Both the position numbers and the translations under genes were made by a program. A stretch of DNA of 7,103 bases, taken from an uncultured Mailhella sp. GTDB taxonomy: Bacteria; Desulfobacterota; Desulfovibrionia; Desulfovibrionales; Desulfovibrionaceae. The notes below the pieces were generated by a model. The model did no database searches and was not told the origin of the DNA. It was given only the letters and a program-made list of their open reading frames with translations. The DNA is taken from positions 6,346 to 13,448 of the forward strand of contig CAJTSU010000058.1 in the NCBI GenBank assembly GCA_910579055.1. Reading direction: 5' to 3'. Every line of letters begins with the position of its first letter. The stretch's first letter is position 1. Below, piece by piece: positions 1 to 6,034 of the stretch.

Positions 1-621
1 CTGCGCCGGGGAAATGGAAGACATTTTCGAATAGATGTCCACGCCGGCGCCGGCCATGGCCCGCCCCAGCATGGTGGCGTGCGTGGTGAACACGGTTCCC
101 GTTTCAGGCGCGAGCTGTTTCACGGCCAGCAGGCCTGCTCCGCACATCCATTCATGGAACTGCGCCACTACCCGGCATTCCCCGAGCAGCGCGGGAATAT
201 TGGCCGCGGCGGCAATGATTTCGCCGCAGGTGTAACTGAACAGCACCGGCTCAATATAATCCCAGCCGCCGGACAGCGAGTCCACGCCGAAGCGTTCCCA
301 CAGCCGGGCGAGGAGCTGGCCGGAATTGTGCCGTTCGCTGAAATCCACCAGGATGACTTTGGGGCGGCCGGGGATATCCCAGCGTCCGAAGCGGCATTTC
401 AGCTTTTTATCCATCAGCGGGTATCGCAGGGCGTTCCAGCAGGGCTCGTCTGTTTCCACGAATCCCGGGTTATTCTTCAAATCCGGGCCGATCAGATAAT
501 ACTTGTCCCCAAACGCTTCCACTGCCTGCAATGCCTTGCTGGCCAGAACCTCGTGTATGCCGCCGACCTTGTTGCATACTTCCCAGCTGACCTCAAACAG
601 GCACATGCCTTTGTTGTCCAT
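1..621 (-). CDS. Glycogen synthase, eukaryote-type GT3 family (partial, N-terminal 207 residues)
   Basis: This would transfer glucose from a sugar nucleotide (UDP-glucose in characterised GT3 enzymes) to the non-reducing end of a growing alpha-1,4-glucan in the cytoplasm. The frame is open from ATG at 621 to the window edge, 207 codons without a stop. Residues 8-24 read LFEVSWEVCNKVGGIHE, very close to the N-terminus of animal and fungal glycogen synthases (LFEVAWEVxNKVGGIYTV), with K18 in the nucleotide-sugar-binding loop. Further family marks are YYLIGPD (about 42-47), FGRW (78-81), QFHEW (154-158) and FTTHATMLGR (178-187). It does not resemble GlgA (GT5), which starts with a KTGGL-type loop. 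The start is supported by an AAAGGA ribosome site about 7 nt upstream. It follows GH57 by 34 nt and looks like the last gene of the operon, although its 3' two thirds and active-site end are outside the window. Confidence 0.9.
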   Translation of the reverse strand, partial: MDNKGMCLFEVSWEVCNKVGGIHEVLASKALQAVEAFGDKYYLIGPDLKNNPGFVETDEPCWNALRYPLMDKKLKCRFGRWDIPGRPKVILVDFSERHNSGQLLARLWERFGVDSLSGGWDYIEPVLFSYTCGEIIAAAANIPALLGECRVVAQFHEWMCGAGLLAVKQLAPETGTVFTTHATMLGRAMAGAGVDIYSKMSSISPAQ

Positions 622-655
622 TGAAGAATCCTTTTCTGATTAGGTTGAGAGCGTT
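622..655 (-). promoter_or_regulatory. Intergenic spacer with Shine-Dalgarno site of the GT3 synthase
   Basis: The 34-nt gap between the GH57 stop and the GT3 start reads AAAAGGATTCTTCA just before the ATG on the minus strand, giving a purine-rich ribosome site at normal spacing. I see no terminator or promoter here, so co-transcription with GH57 is the simplest reading. Confidence 0.6.
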
Positions 656-1900
656 TTATCTTGAAACCTGCTGTGCGGCCTCCGCGCCGTTAATCCCGGC
701 GGGAGGCATGCTGTCCGCGCGGGCGTCCAGCCGCAGCCTGAAGTCCGCCAGCACGTTCATAAAATTGATATACGCGTCATAAGGCGAACCGTAAGGATTA
801 AAGTATTTGTGCACGTCGCCGTCAGAAAACCACTTGGTGCACATGTAGTAGAAATGATCCGAGGTCTGCAGCCGCCGCCAGGCGCGGGTGAGACCGGGGT
901 CGTTCAGAGCGCGTACCTGCGGCTCGCAGGCGTACAGGGCGTGAATGGCGTCGTGCTGCATGTCGTTGCCCAGCCACGCTGTGAGATCGCGTTCGGCATC
1001 CGCCCAGGACATGAACTGCGGCACGTCCAGCCGGGCGCGGGGGGACAGAGAGTTTGCCGCTTCGGTCGGCGTCTTGAAGCTGAAATCCGGGTGGCGCAGC
1101 ACGGCGTCAGGCAGAGCGCGCATGAAGTCGAAAATGCCTGAAGACTCCCATTGATGCTCACCAAAGGTTTCATAGTCCATAAACAAATTGATCAGCTCGC
1201 CGTGCGTGTTGACCGCATGAGCCCAGGCGGCGAACTTGTCCGCTGTGAGGGGGTATTCCGGCCAGTCACGGTTGGAGAACCGGAAGGCGATGTCGTCGGA
1301 CAGAGCATAATTCTTGAGCAGCAGCTTGAGCCGTGTGCAGCCCGCGGGCTGATACAGCCAGCTGGGACTGCGCCAGCCCAGCACATGATCCGCGCCTTCG
1401 GCCAGAATGGCGTCGTAACCCATGTCTTCCGCTTCCCGCGCCACGTCGTTATGGTAGATAAGTTCCGTGTTGCGGAAGACGCGCGGCGACTGATTGAATA
1501 ATTCTTCAATGCGTTCGCGGTGCCGGCGCACCTGCTCACGGAATTCTTCGCGCGAGAAGAGAAACGACAGGCTGTGGCAATAGGTTTCATCCAGAAATTC
1601 CACGCAGCCGGTGCGTCCCAGCGCCTGAAAGCTTTCCAGCACTTCTGGAGCGTATTCTTCAAACTGATCCAGGGCCGTGCCGGAAATGGAAAAACTGACC
1701 TTGAAACGCCCCTCGTGTCTGCGGATGAGTTCGAGCAGCACATCGTTCATGGGCAGATAGCATTTGCGGGCCACCTTGAGCAGAATGTCACAGTTGGCGT
1801 CCTCATCCTCATAGAAGGGGTTCGCCCCGATGTCGAAAAAGGTATAGTGGCGCAGCCGGTATGGCTGGTGTACCTGAAAATAAAAACAGACGGCGGGCAT
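656..1900 (-). CDS. GH57 family alpha-amylase-type glycoside hydrolase
   Basis: A 414-residue cytoplasmic protein with no signal peptide, expected to cleave or transfer alpha-1,4-glucan chains by the retaining GH57 mechanism. Motif 1 is HQPYR at residues 11-15. The nucleophile motif is RNTELIYHN, with E146 as the likely catalytic glutamate. The acid/base motif is FMDYETFGEHQW, with D242 as the likely catalytic aspartate. LSDDIAFRFSNRDW (about 200-213) and the late block SDHFYYMCTKW...HKYFNPYGSPYDAY also fit the alpha-amylase branch of the family. The roughly 96-residue spacing between E146 and D242 fits that branch. The length is shorter than GH57 branching enzymes, which carry a DUF1957 domain, so hydrolase or transferase activity is more likely than branching. 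It starts 2 nt after the GT4 stop, and its ribosome site (GGAG) lies inside the end of GT4, implying translational coupling. The last 20 residues are a low-complexity tail. Exact substrate is not determinable from sequence. Confidence 0.92.
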   Translation of the reverse strand: MPAVCFYFQVHQPYRLRHYTFFDIGANPFYEDEDANCDILLKVARKCYLPMNDVLLELIRRHEGRFKVSFSISGTALDQFEEYAPEVLESFQALGRTGCVEFLDETYCHSLSFLFSREEFREQVRRHRERIEELFNQSPRVFRNTELIYHNDVAREAEDMGYDAILAEGADHVLGWRSPSWLYQPAGCTRLKLLLKNYALSDDIAFRFSNRDWPEYPLTADKFAAWAHAVNTHGELINLFMDYETFGEHQWESSGIFDFMRALPDAVLRHPDFSFKTPTEAANSLSPRARLDVPQFMSWADAERDLTAWLGNDMQHDAIHALYACEPQVRALNDPGLTRAWRRLQTSDHFYYMCTKWFSDGDVHKYFNPYGSPYDAYINFMNVLADFRLRLDARADSMPPAGINGAEAAQQVSR

Positions 1901-1902
1901 GG

Positions 1903-3243
1903 TTATTTACTCCGACAGACGGTGTTGTATGCTTCAAGAATACCTTGGGCCGCGCGATCCCAGGTGATGGATTTCAGTTCTTCGCGGCAGTTTTTGACCA
2001 TTTCTTCGGCCAGACGGGGGTAGCTCAGCACAGCGCAGATTTTATTGGCCATTTCGCGGGTATCCCAGAAATCCACCTTGAGGGCGTTATGCAGAATTTC
2101 GGATACGCCGGATTGGCGGGAGAGCAGCACCGGCACGTCATACAACATGGCTTCCAGCGGAGCGATGCCGAAAGGCTCGGACACGCTGGGCATGACGTAA
2201 AGGTTGCTGAGGGCGTACATGCGATCCACGTCCGTCCCGCGCATGAATCCGGTGAAATGGAAGCGGCTTCCCATGCGCAACTGGCTGACCCGGCGCACCA
2301 TGCGGGGCAGCATGTCGCCACTGCCCGCCATGATGAAGCGCACGTCCGGCAGGGTATCCAGCACCAGACGGGCGGCCTCCACAAAGTAGTCCGGCCCTTT
2401 CTGGAAAGTGACCCGTCCCAGAAACAGCACCCGCTTTTCCCCTCGGCACAGTTCGGGGACTGCGCCGCGCTGTCCCGCGTTGCGGCGGGACACGGCGTTA
2501 TAGACCACCACGACTTTTTCCGGGGGCACGCCATAGCGTCGTATGGCCGTATTGCGGGTAAGGTGGCTCACGGCAATGACCAGATCCGCCGCCAGCAGTC
2601 CGGCCTTTTCCACGGCGGCTACGGCCTCGTTGATGTTTTCGCCGCTGCGGTCGTATTCCGTCGCATGCAGGTGAACCACCAGGGGAAGGCCGGTCATGGC
2701 TTTGGCCAGCATTCCGGCCGGATAGGTCATCCAGTCATGGGCATGGATCACGTCAAAGCCGCTTGCCGTGTTTTCGTGCAGAGCCAGGGCGGCGGCCGCC
2801 TTGCCGTAACGGTACACCTCGCTCATGAGATCCGGCCCGTAGCCTCCGTGCAGTTCCGTCACATCGCTTTTGACGCCGGGCTCCACAAAGGTTTCCGTAT
2901 GAACGGTCGAACCGCTCAGCATGCGGCGGCGTTCCGCATAGCTTTCTTCGGTATCGTAGGCCAGGAGCAGCGAATCCACTTCCCGCACGGATATCTGCTT
3001 GTGCCAGACGTCCAGCGTGGCACGAGACAGGCGGCGGACAGTCCGTTCGTCAACACGCACACCCGAAGCCGAGAGCAGACGCAGATGAGCGTCCATGCCG
3101 TTGCCCCCGCCCTTGAGGCGCGGGAGCACAAACAGAATATCCGCTCCATGTCTGGACAGACCCCGCGTCATCCCGTAACACGCCGTGCCCAGACCTCCGC
3201 TGATATGCGGCGGGAATTCCCAGCCAAACATCAGAACGCGCAT
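1903..3243 (-). CDS. GT4-family glycosyltransferase, probable glucan synthase-like enzyme
   Basis: A 446-residue GT-B fold retaining glycosyltransferase. The N-terminal domain has WEFPPHISGGLGTA (residues about 8-21), the glycine-rich loop typical of glycogen or sucrose synthase-like enzymes, and DVIHAHDW (about 164-171). The C-terminal domain has LFLGRVTFQKGPDYF, with R277 and K282 expected to contact the nucleotide diphosphate, and MPSVSEPFGIAPLEAM, the EX7E motif with E356 and E364. GT4/GT5 enzymes paired with GH57 proteins usually act on alpha-glucans, so it may be a second glucan synthase or make a primer or maltooligosaccharide; donor and acceptor are not known. I chose ATG 3243 because GGAGGAG lies 10 nt upstream and the protein then begins MRVLMFGWEFPP, the usual family start. 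An in-frame TTG at 3282 would add 13 basic residues and has no good ribosome site. A possible small leader ORF overlaps the start. Confidence 0.9.
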   Translation of the reverse strand: MRVLMFGWEFPPHISGGLGTACYGMTRGLSRHGADILFVLPRLKGGGNGMDAHLRLLSASGVRVDERTVRRLSRATLDVWHKQISVREVDSLLLAYDTEESYAERRRMLSGSTVHTETFVEPGVKSDVTELHGGYGPDLMSEVYRYGKAAAALALHENTASGFDVIHAHDWMTYPAGMLAKAMTGLPLVVHLHATEYDRSGENINEAVAAVEKAGLLAADLVIAVSHLTRNTAIRRYGVPPEKVVVVYNAVSRRNAGQRGAVPELCRGEKRVLFLGRVTFQKGPDYFVEAARLVLDTLPDVRFIMAGSGDMLPRMVRRVSQLRMGSRFHFTGFMRGTDVDRMYALSNLYVMPSVSEPFGIAPLEAMLYDVPVLLSRQSGVSEILHNALKVDFWDTREMANKICAVLSYPRLAEEMVKNCREELKSITWDRAAQGILEAYNTVCRSK

Positions 3244-3311
3244 GAGTTCATTTCTCCTCCGTTTCCGGTGCAGGCTGCGCAAAGGTTGCCTGCCGGGATG
3301 CTTTTCAACAT
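3231..3311 (-). CDS. Possible 26-codon leader peptide overlapping the GT4 start
   Basis: On the minus strand ATG at 3311 follows an almost ideal ribosome site (GGAGGAGG at 3318-3325, 6-nt spacer). It opens 26 codons ending in TGA at 3231-3233, which is 8 nt past the GT4 start codon and in a different frame. The peptide begins MLKSIPAGNLCAACTGNG and ends CAF. It has a CxxC pair but no run of one amino acid that would suggest classical attenuation. Its ribosome site is better spaced than that of GT4, and it ends just inside GT4, as expected for a uORF that couples or re-initiates translation. I do not recognise the peptide. It may only be a chance ORF next to a strong purine tract. Confidence 0.4.
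   Translation of the reverse strand: MLKSIPAGNLCAACTGNGGEMNSCAF
3254..3260 (-). promoter_or_regulatory. Shine-Dalgarno site of the GT4 gene
   Basis: GGAGGAG on the minus strand, 10 nt before ATG 3243. It decides the GT4 start against the upstream TTG at 3282. It is inside the possible leader ORF, so ribosomes translating that ORF would cover it. Confidence 0.7.
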
Positions 3312-3317
3312 GCAGTT

Positions 3318-3325
3318 CCTCCTCC
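3318..3325 (-). promoter_or_regulatory. Strong Shine-Dalgarno-like site of the leader ORF
   Basis: GGAGGAGG on the minus strand, 6 nt before ATG 3311. It is the strongest anti-16S match I noticed in the window, yet no long frame starts from it, which is the main reason to take the 26-codon ORF seriously. Confidence 0.55.
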
Positions 3326-3333
3326 AGTCATCT

Positions 3334-3356
3334 GGAATGTTTTTGATCGGAATGTT
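3334..3356 (-). repeat. Direct repeat of AACATTCC in the GT4 leader
   Basis: AACATTCC occurs twice on the minus strand, at 3334-3341 and 3349-3356, with a 15-bp period, just upstream of the leader-ORF ribosome site. The proximal copy is extended to CAAAAACATTCC (3334-3345), which recurs upstream of glk at 6203-6214 in the same orientation relative to its gene. It could be an operator or an RNA motif. The function is unknown. Confidence 0.45.
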
Positions 3357-3364
3357 CATTGGCT

Positions 3365-3389
3365 CACAAGGTTTTGTGCCCCGACACAA
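3365..3389. promoter_or_regulatory. Overlapping TTGTG / CACAA palindromes, possible operator
   Basis: On the plus strand CACAA (3365-3369), TTGTG (3374-3378) and CACAA (3385-3389) form two overlapping inverted repeats with 4-nt and 6-nt spacers, about 120-150 nt upstream of GT4. Half-sites of this sequence are used by Rex-type redox repressors, but the Rex spacing is 8 nt, so the match is incomplete. Inference only. Confidence 0.25.
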
Positions 3390-3425
3390 CGCAAGGGCGC
3401 GTTTAACATTTTTTGAAGTTAAAAT

Positions 3426-3470
3426 GCTTCCGGTGTTGGGTGAAGCGAGACTTCATCGCGAAGCCGGAGC
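3426..3470. other. Compound inverted repeat in the GT4 upstream region
   Basis: GCTTCCGG (3426-3433) pairs with CCGGAGC (3464-3470) with one bulge. Inside lies a perfect TGAAG-CGAGA-CTTCA hairpin (3441-3455). There is no T run on either side, so it is not an intrinsic terminator. It could be a leader-RNA structure or an operator. Confidence 0.3.
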
Positions 3471-3621
3471 AGGCGCAATTCACATGCGCCGTAAAGCTTT
3501 TCCATAACATGAAATCACCGGGCCGAAACACAAGCTCCCGGCCTGTAGATATTTTTCAACAGCAAAATAGTCTGAAATCCAAATCCACACACTGTCGGGA
3601 AATTATTCCAGAGTGTGCTGA

Positions 3622-3639
3622 CGCTTGCGCCTCCGGCGG
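3622..3639 (-). repeat. GC-rich 18-mer shared with the inserted element
   Basis: The minus strand reads CCGCCGGAGGCGCAAGCG, matching 17 of 18 bases of plus-strand 5937-5954 inside the MITE-like element. The two copies flank GDE in opposite orientation. No terminal inverted repeats are visible around this copy, so it is a stray module or a fragment, not a second element. Confidence 0.5.
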
Positions 3640-3684
3640 TTAATTGTTTGTCAAGCCGGCATGTGAACAGGGCATGAAGACATT

Positions 3685-5778
3685 CTATCGTTGCACGTAT
3701 ACAGGATCTTTCGGAAGCAGGGCTTCCCATGCAGCATATGCCTCCGGTTCGGCTTTTTCAATAAGGCGCAGCAGTCGATAACATTCGGCCACACTCCACG
3801 CCTGGGCTATGCATCCGCCCGGAGCGTAGGGAGGGTTGCCGTTGAAAATTTCCGAAATACTACCCAGACCGGCATCGGCCAGATGGGAGGAGAACAGCGG
3901 CGTCAGGGTATCCAGCAGCGCCGCGGCCGCGCCCCGCGCGTCCCAGGCCGTTTTCAGCAGGGCTTCGCCATAGGCTCCCAACAGCCAGGGCCATACTGTG
4001 CCCTGATGATAGGCCGCATCTCGCCGGGCCGGTTCGCCTTCGCAATACCCCTTGTAGGCCGCATCATGCGGCGACAGGGTACGCAGCCCATAGGGCGTGA
4101 GCAGATTGTTCCGTACGCATTCCACCACGGGCGCCCAGTCGTCCGGATCCAGAGGGGAATACGGCAGGGATACGGCAAAAATCTGGTTGGGACGCACGGA
4201 AACGTCCTGAATGCCGTCACGCCAGACATCGGCCAGTCTTCCGTCCCCTCGCGCCACCCACAACCGCTGACGGAATGCTGCGCGCAGGCGGAGCAGCAGA
4301 TCGGGGCAACGCCAGTTCGGCTCGTCATAGCGGCGGGCCAGTTCATCGGCAAAGGCCAGAGCGTTGTACCACAGAGCGTTAATCTCCACCGGGCAGCCGT
4401 GGCGCGGCGTCACGGGCGCGCCCCCCGCGTGCGCGTCCATCCAGGTGAATTGGGTGCTTGCGTCTCCAGTATGCAGCATGCCCTCCTCATCCATATGAGC
4501 CAGAGGTGCCCCGTTTTCAACAGTCACACCTCGTTTGTACGCGGTCAGGACTTCCTTGATGCGGGGCCAGCATTCTTCGCGGGCAAAGTTTTCCTTTTCC
4601 GGTGCCCAGATCAGCATCTGCTGCACGGCCCATACATACCACAACGAGGCGTCCACGGAATTGAAGGCGGGCCGTCTGCCTCCTCCGCCGAACAGGTTGG
4701 GGAAGACTCCTCCCTGCATCTGGCGCCCGGCGGCGGACAGGACATCTTCGCCCTTGTGCATGCGGCCCGCCACGAAGGTAAGGCCCGGCAGGGCAATGAA
4801 CGAGTCACGCCCCCATACATCGAACCAGTGGTAACCCGCCGTCACGGCGGTGGAACCCTGGGCACGTTCCGGCGCATCCGGACGGCGCACAAGATAGCGG
4901 GCCGCTTCGCGCCGCAGTTGACCGAACAGCGTGGATGAGCGTTCGGTCAGCGCCAGACGGCGTTCGGTTTCCGCTGTCCACAGTTCGTCCAGCGGTTCCT
5001 GCGCCTCCTCTGTGGAGGCCGACAGCAGAATGGACGTGCCGGGCGTAAGCGCAATGTCGAATTGGCCTGGCAGAAACAGATCTTCCCGGGAGGGGTATCC
5101 GCGTTCCTCCTCCATGAAGTAATCCACATTCCGGCACCAGTCCGGGCCGGGGAGGAACGTGCTCTGCGCCCCATGCACCTGCATGAACAGGGGGGGCAGA
5201 GCGTTGTAGGGGCGGATGGAGAAGCCCGGAGAAGCTCCTCCCACCGGGAAGACGCCGACCTGAAGATCCATGTTCTCACGGGTCAGATCGTGGACGTTTC
5301 GGAAGGCCAGCAGAGGCTTGATGCGCAAGGTGAGCGCCGGAGCTTCCTCTCCGTTTTCCAAATCCAGATCAAGACAATCCACCGTATAGCGGATGAGCAA
5401 CATGGAGCGCCCCCGCGCCAGCACGATTTCGCGTGTGAACAGCAAGGGGCCGATACGATAGCGGAACAGCGGCCAGTCGCCTGTTTCCATGTGCTCCAGA
5501 TATTCGTGCCCTGTCGGATAATAGACGCCGGGATGTTTACGGCAGGAGAAGAAGAACTCACGACCCTCCGCAAGAACGGATTCCTCAAGGGTAGAGAGCA
5601 AAACATGGCGGCCGGGCGGATCGGCCAGATCCGTTACCAGCAGTCCGTGGTACTTGCGGGTGTTGCAGCCGGGCACAGTACCCGAGGCGTAATCCCCCAG
5701 ACCGTTGGTCAGCAGCCACTCCTTGCGCAAAGCCCGGCGGATATTCTGACATGCGGGCTTATCGAACACGAACCTCAT
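3685..5778 (-). CDS. Glycogen debranching enzyme, single-activity amylo-alpha-1,6-glucosidase (GDE_N + GDE_C)
   Basis: A 697-residue cytoplasmic enzyme predicted to hydrolyse alpha-1,6 branch stubs of glycogen, releasing free glucose. The N-terminal beta-sandwich domain (about 1-270) carries NGLGDYASGTVPGCNTRKYHGLLV (from residue 25), the hallmark of bacterial and archaeal debranching enzymes. The C-terminal (alpha/alpha)6 barrel (about 290-690) has WFDVWGRDSFIALPGL (GRD at 323-325), TWMDA with D448 as likely catalytic acid, RPNQIFA (529-535), GTVWPW (593-598), and SEIFNG with E643 as likely second carboxylate. At about 700 residues it matches the single-domain prokaryotic form and lacks the 4-alpha-glucanotransferase half of the 1500-residue eukaryotic enzyme. 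A partner enzyme such as the GH57 protein may supply chain transfer or trimming. I chose ATG 5778 because GGGAGGGAG ends 5 nt upstream; an in-frame TTG at 5808 would add 10 residues with no ribosome site. It is divergent from glk, which fits glucose released here being phosphorylated by glucokinase. Confidence 0.94.
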   Translation of the reverse strand: MRFVFDKPACQNIRRALRKEWLLTNGLGDYASGTVPGCNTRKYHGLLVTDLADPPGRHVLLSTLEESVLAEGREFFFSCRKHPGVYYPTGHEYLEHMETGDWPLFRYRIGPLLFTREIVLARGRSMLLIRYTVDCLDLDLENGEEAPALTLRIKPLLAFRNVHDLTRENMDLQVGVFPVGGASPGFSIRPYNALPPLFMQVHGAQSTFLPGPDWCRNVDYFMEEERGYPSREDLFLPGQFDIALTPGTSILLSASTEEAQEPLDELWTAETERRLALTERSSTLFGQLRREAARYLVRRPDAPERAQGSTAVTAGYHWFDVWGRDSFIALPGLTFVAGRMHKGEDVLSAAGRQMQGGVFPNLFGGGGRRPAFNSVDASLWYVWAVQQMLIWAPEKENFAREECWPRIKEVLTAYKRGVTVENGAPLAHMDEEGMLHTGDASTQFTWMDAHAGGAPVTPRHGCPVEINALWYNALAFADELARRYDEPNWRCPDLLLRLRAAFRQRLWVARGDGRLADVWRDGIQDVSVRPNQIFAVSLPYSPLDPDDWAPVVECVRNNLLTPYGLRTLSPHDAAYKGYCEGEPARRDAAYHQGTVWPWLLGAYGEALLKTAWDARGAAAALLDTLTPLFSSHLADAGLGSISEIFNGNPPYAPGGCIAQAWSVAECYRLLRLIEKAEPEAYAAWEALLPKDPVYVQR

Positions 5779-5796
5779 GTGCTCCCTCCCCAGCCG
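5779..5796 (-). promoter_or_regulatory. Shine-Dalgarno site deciding the GDE start
   Basis: GGGGAGGGAGCAC immediately precedes ATG 5778 on the minus strand. The purine run is a strong ribosome site at short spacing and favours this start over the TTG at 5808. Confidence 0.7.
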
Positions 5797-5810
5797 GAAC
5801 CGAACCAATG

Positions 5811-5830
5811 AAGGCCGGTAATCTGGCCTT
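5811..5830. other. Hairpin in the GDE 5' leader
   Basis: AAGGCC (5811-5816) and GGCCTT (5825-5830) form a perfect 6-bp stem. On the plus strand it extends by a G-U and a G-C pair to a UAAU loop, and six T's follow at 5837-5842. It resembles a weak rightward terminator, but no rightward gene precedes it. On the minus strand it sits in the predicted GDE leader, between promoter and ribosome site, where it could influence expression. Confidence 0.4.
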
Positions 5831-5855
5831 GTACGATTTTTTCAGACTGTATAAA
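5829..5855 (+). promoter_or_regulatory. Weak candidate rightward promoter for glk
   Basis: TTGTAC (5829-5834) and TATAAA (5850-5855) are separated by 15 nt, shorter than the ideal 17. If used, the transcript would run through the inserted element and give glk a leader of more than 350 nt. No better promoter is visible between the element and glk. Low confidence. Confidence 0.2.
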
Positions 5856-5857
5856 AG

Positions 5858-5886
5858 ACTATATGCAAATTCGGAAATAAGGTAAA
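5858..5886 (-). promoter_or_regulatory. Predicted sigma70-type promoter of GDE
   Basis: On the minus strand TTTACC (-35, 5881-5886) and TATAGT (-10, 5858-5863) are separated by exactly 17 nt in a locally A/T-rich stretch. Transcription would start near 5851 and give a leader of about 70 nt. The -35 lies 7 bp from the duplicated target site of the inserted element, so the insertion replaced everything upstream of the core promoter. Confidence 0.6.
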
Positions 5887-5893
5887 CCATAAA

Positions 5894-5903
5894 AAAAACA
5901 TTC
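5894..5903. repeat. Target-site duplication, left copy
   Basis: AAAAACATTC immediately outside the left terminal inverted repeat is repeated exactly at 6204-6213 outside the right one. The true duplication may be 8-10 bp; the A run makes the outer limit uncertain. Confidence 0.75.
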
Positions 5904-5917
5904 GCTCTGTTGTAGAA
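5904..5917 (+). repeat. Left terminal inverted repeat
   Basis: GCTCTGTTGTAGAA; matches the complement of 6189-6202 at 13 of 14 positions, the mismatch being the eighth base (T versus A). Confidence 0.75.
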
Positions 5918-6034
5918 TAGCTGAAACTATCCTTGACCGCCGGAGGCGCGAGCGCGGCGTTTTCCGCGCAAAACACAAGCGAGAACGAGTATCGGCAAAG
6001 CCGATCGAGCGTCATCAGGAGGTCGCGGAGCGGA

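Larger units (their letters stand above)
3312..3684. other. Intergenic stretch between GDE and GT4
   Basis: Apart from the leader ORF and the small repeats and hairpins listed separately, I see no protein or RNA gene I can support. No GC-rich stem followed by a T run is present downstream of GDE on the minus strand, so a classical intrinsic terminator is not evident. No convincing -35/-10 pair stands out either. One weak candidate is TTGTGT near 3528-3533 with TGTTAT about 18 nt later on the minus strand. The length compared with the 2-nt and 34-nt gaps downstream suggests that GT4 begins its own transcription unit. Confidence 0.5.

Noticed and set aside
79..624. A plus-strand open frame opposite the first gene
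   Set aside because: The minus strand encodes a clear GT3 synthase across the same bases; the plus frame is compositional.
3244..3282. Upstream TTG start for GT4 adding 13 residues
   Set aside because: It adds a basic stretch absent from the usual family start and lacks the GGAGGAG that serves ATG 3243.
3361..3385. Sigma54-type promoter upstream of GT4 (GGGGCAC...CTTGTG on the minus strand)
   Set aside because: The -12 element has TG where GC is required, so the invariant pair is missing.
1861..3507. A 548-codon plus-strand open frame antisense to GT4 and the end of GH57
   Set aside because: It lies opposite two clear enzymes with full motif sets, its translation shows no recognisable motif and is rich in His, Gln and Ala as expected for the antisense of GC-rich codons. 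It is a shadow frame.
3518..3541. CCGGG...CCCGG hairpin as a terminator
   Set aside because: The stem is 5 bp, the loop is long and no T tract follows.
3588..3617. CACACT...AGTGTG inverted repeat as a GDE terminator
   Set aside because: The stem is only 6 bp with an 18-nt loop and no T run follows on the minus strand.
3413..3643. A 76-codon plus-strand frame in the GDE-GT4 gap
   Set aside because: It begins with a non-ATG start without a convincing ribosome site, and no similarity is recognised.
3691..4938. A 415-codon plus-strand open frame antisense to GDE
   Set aside because: It runs opposite a well-supported debranching enzyme, has no recognisable domain and no ribosome site of note.
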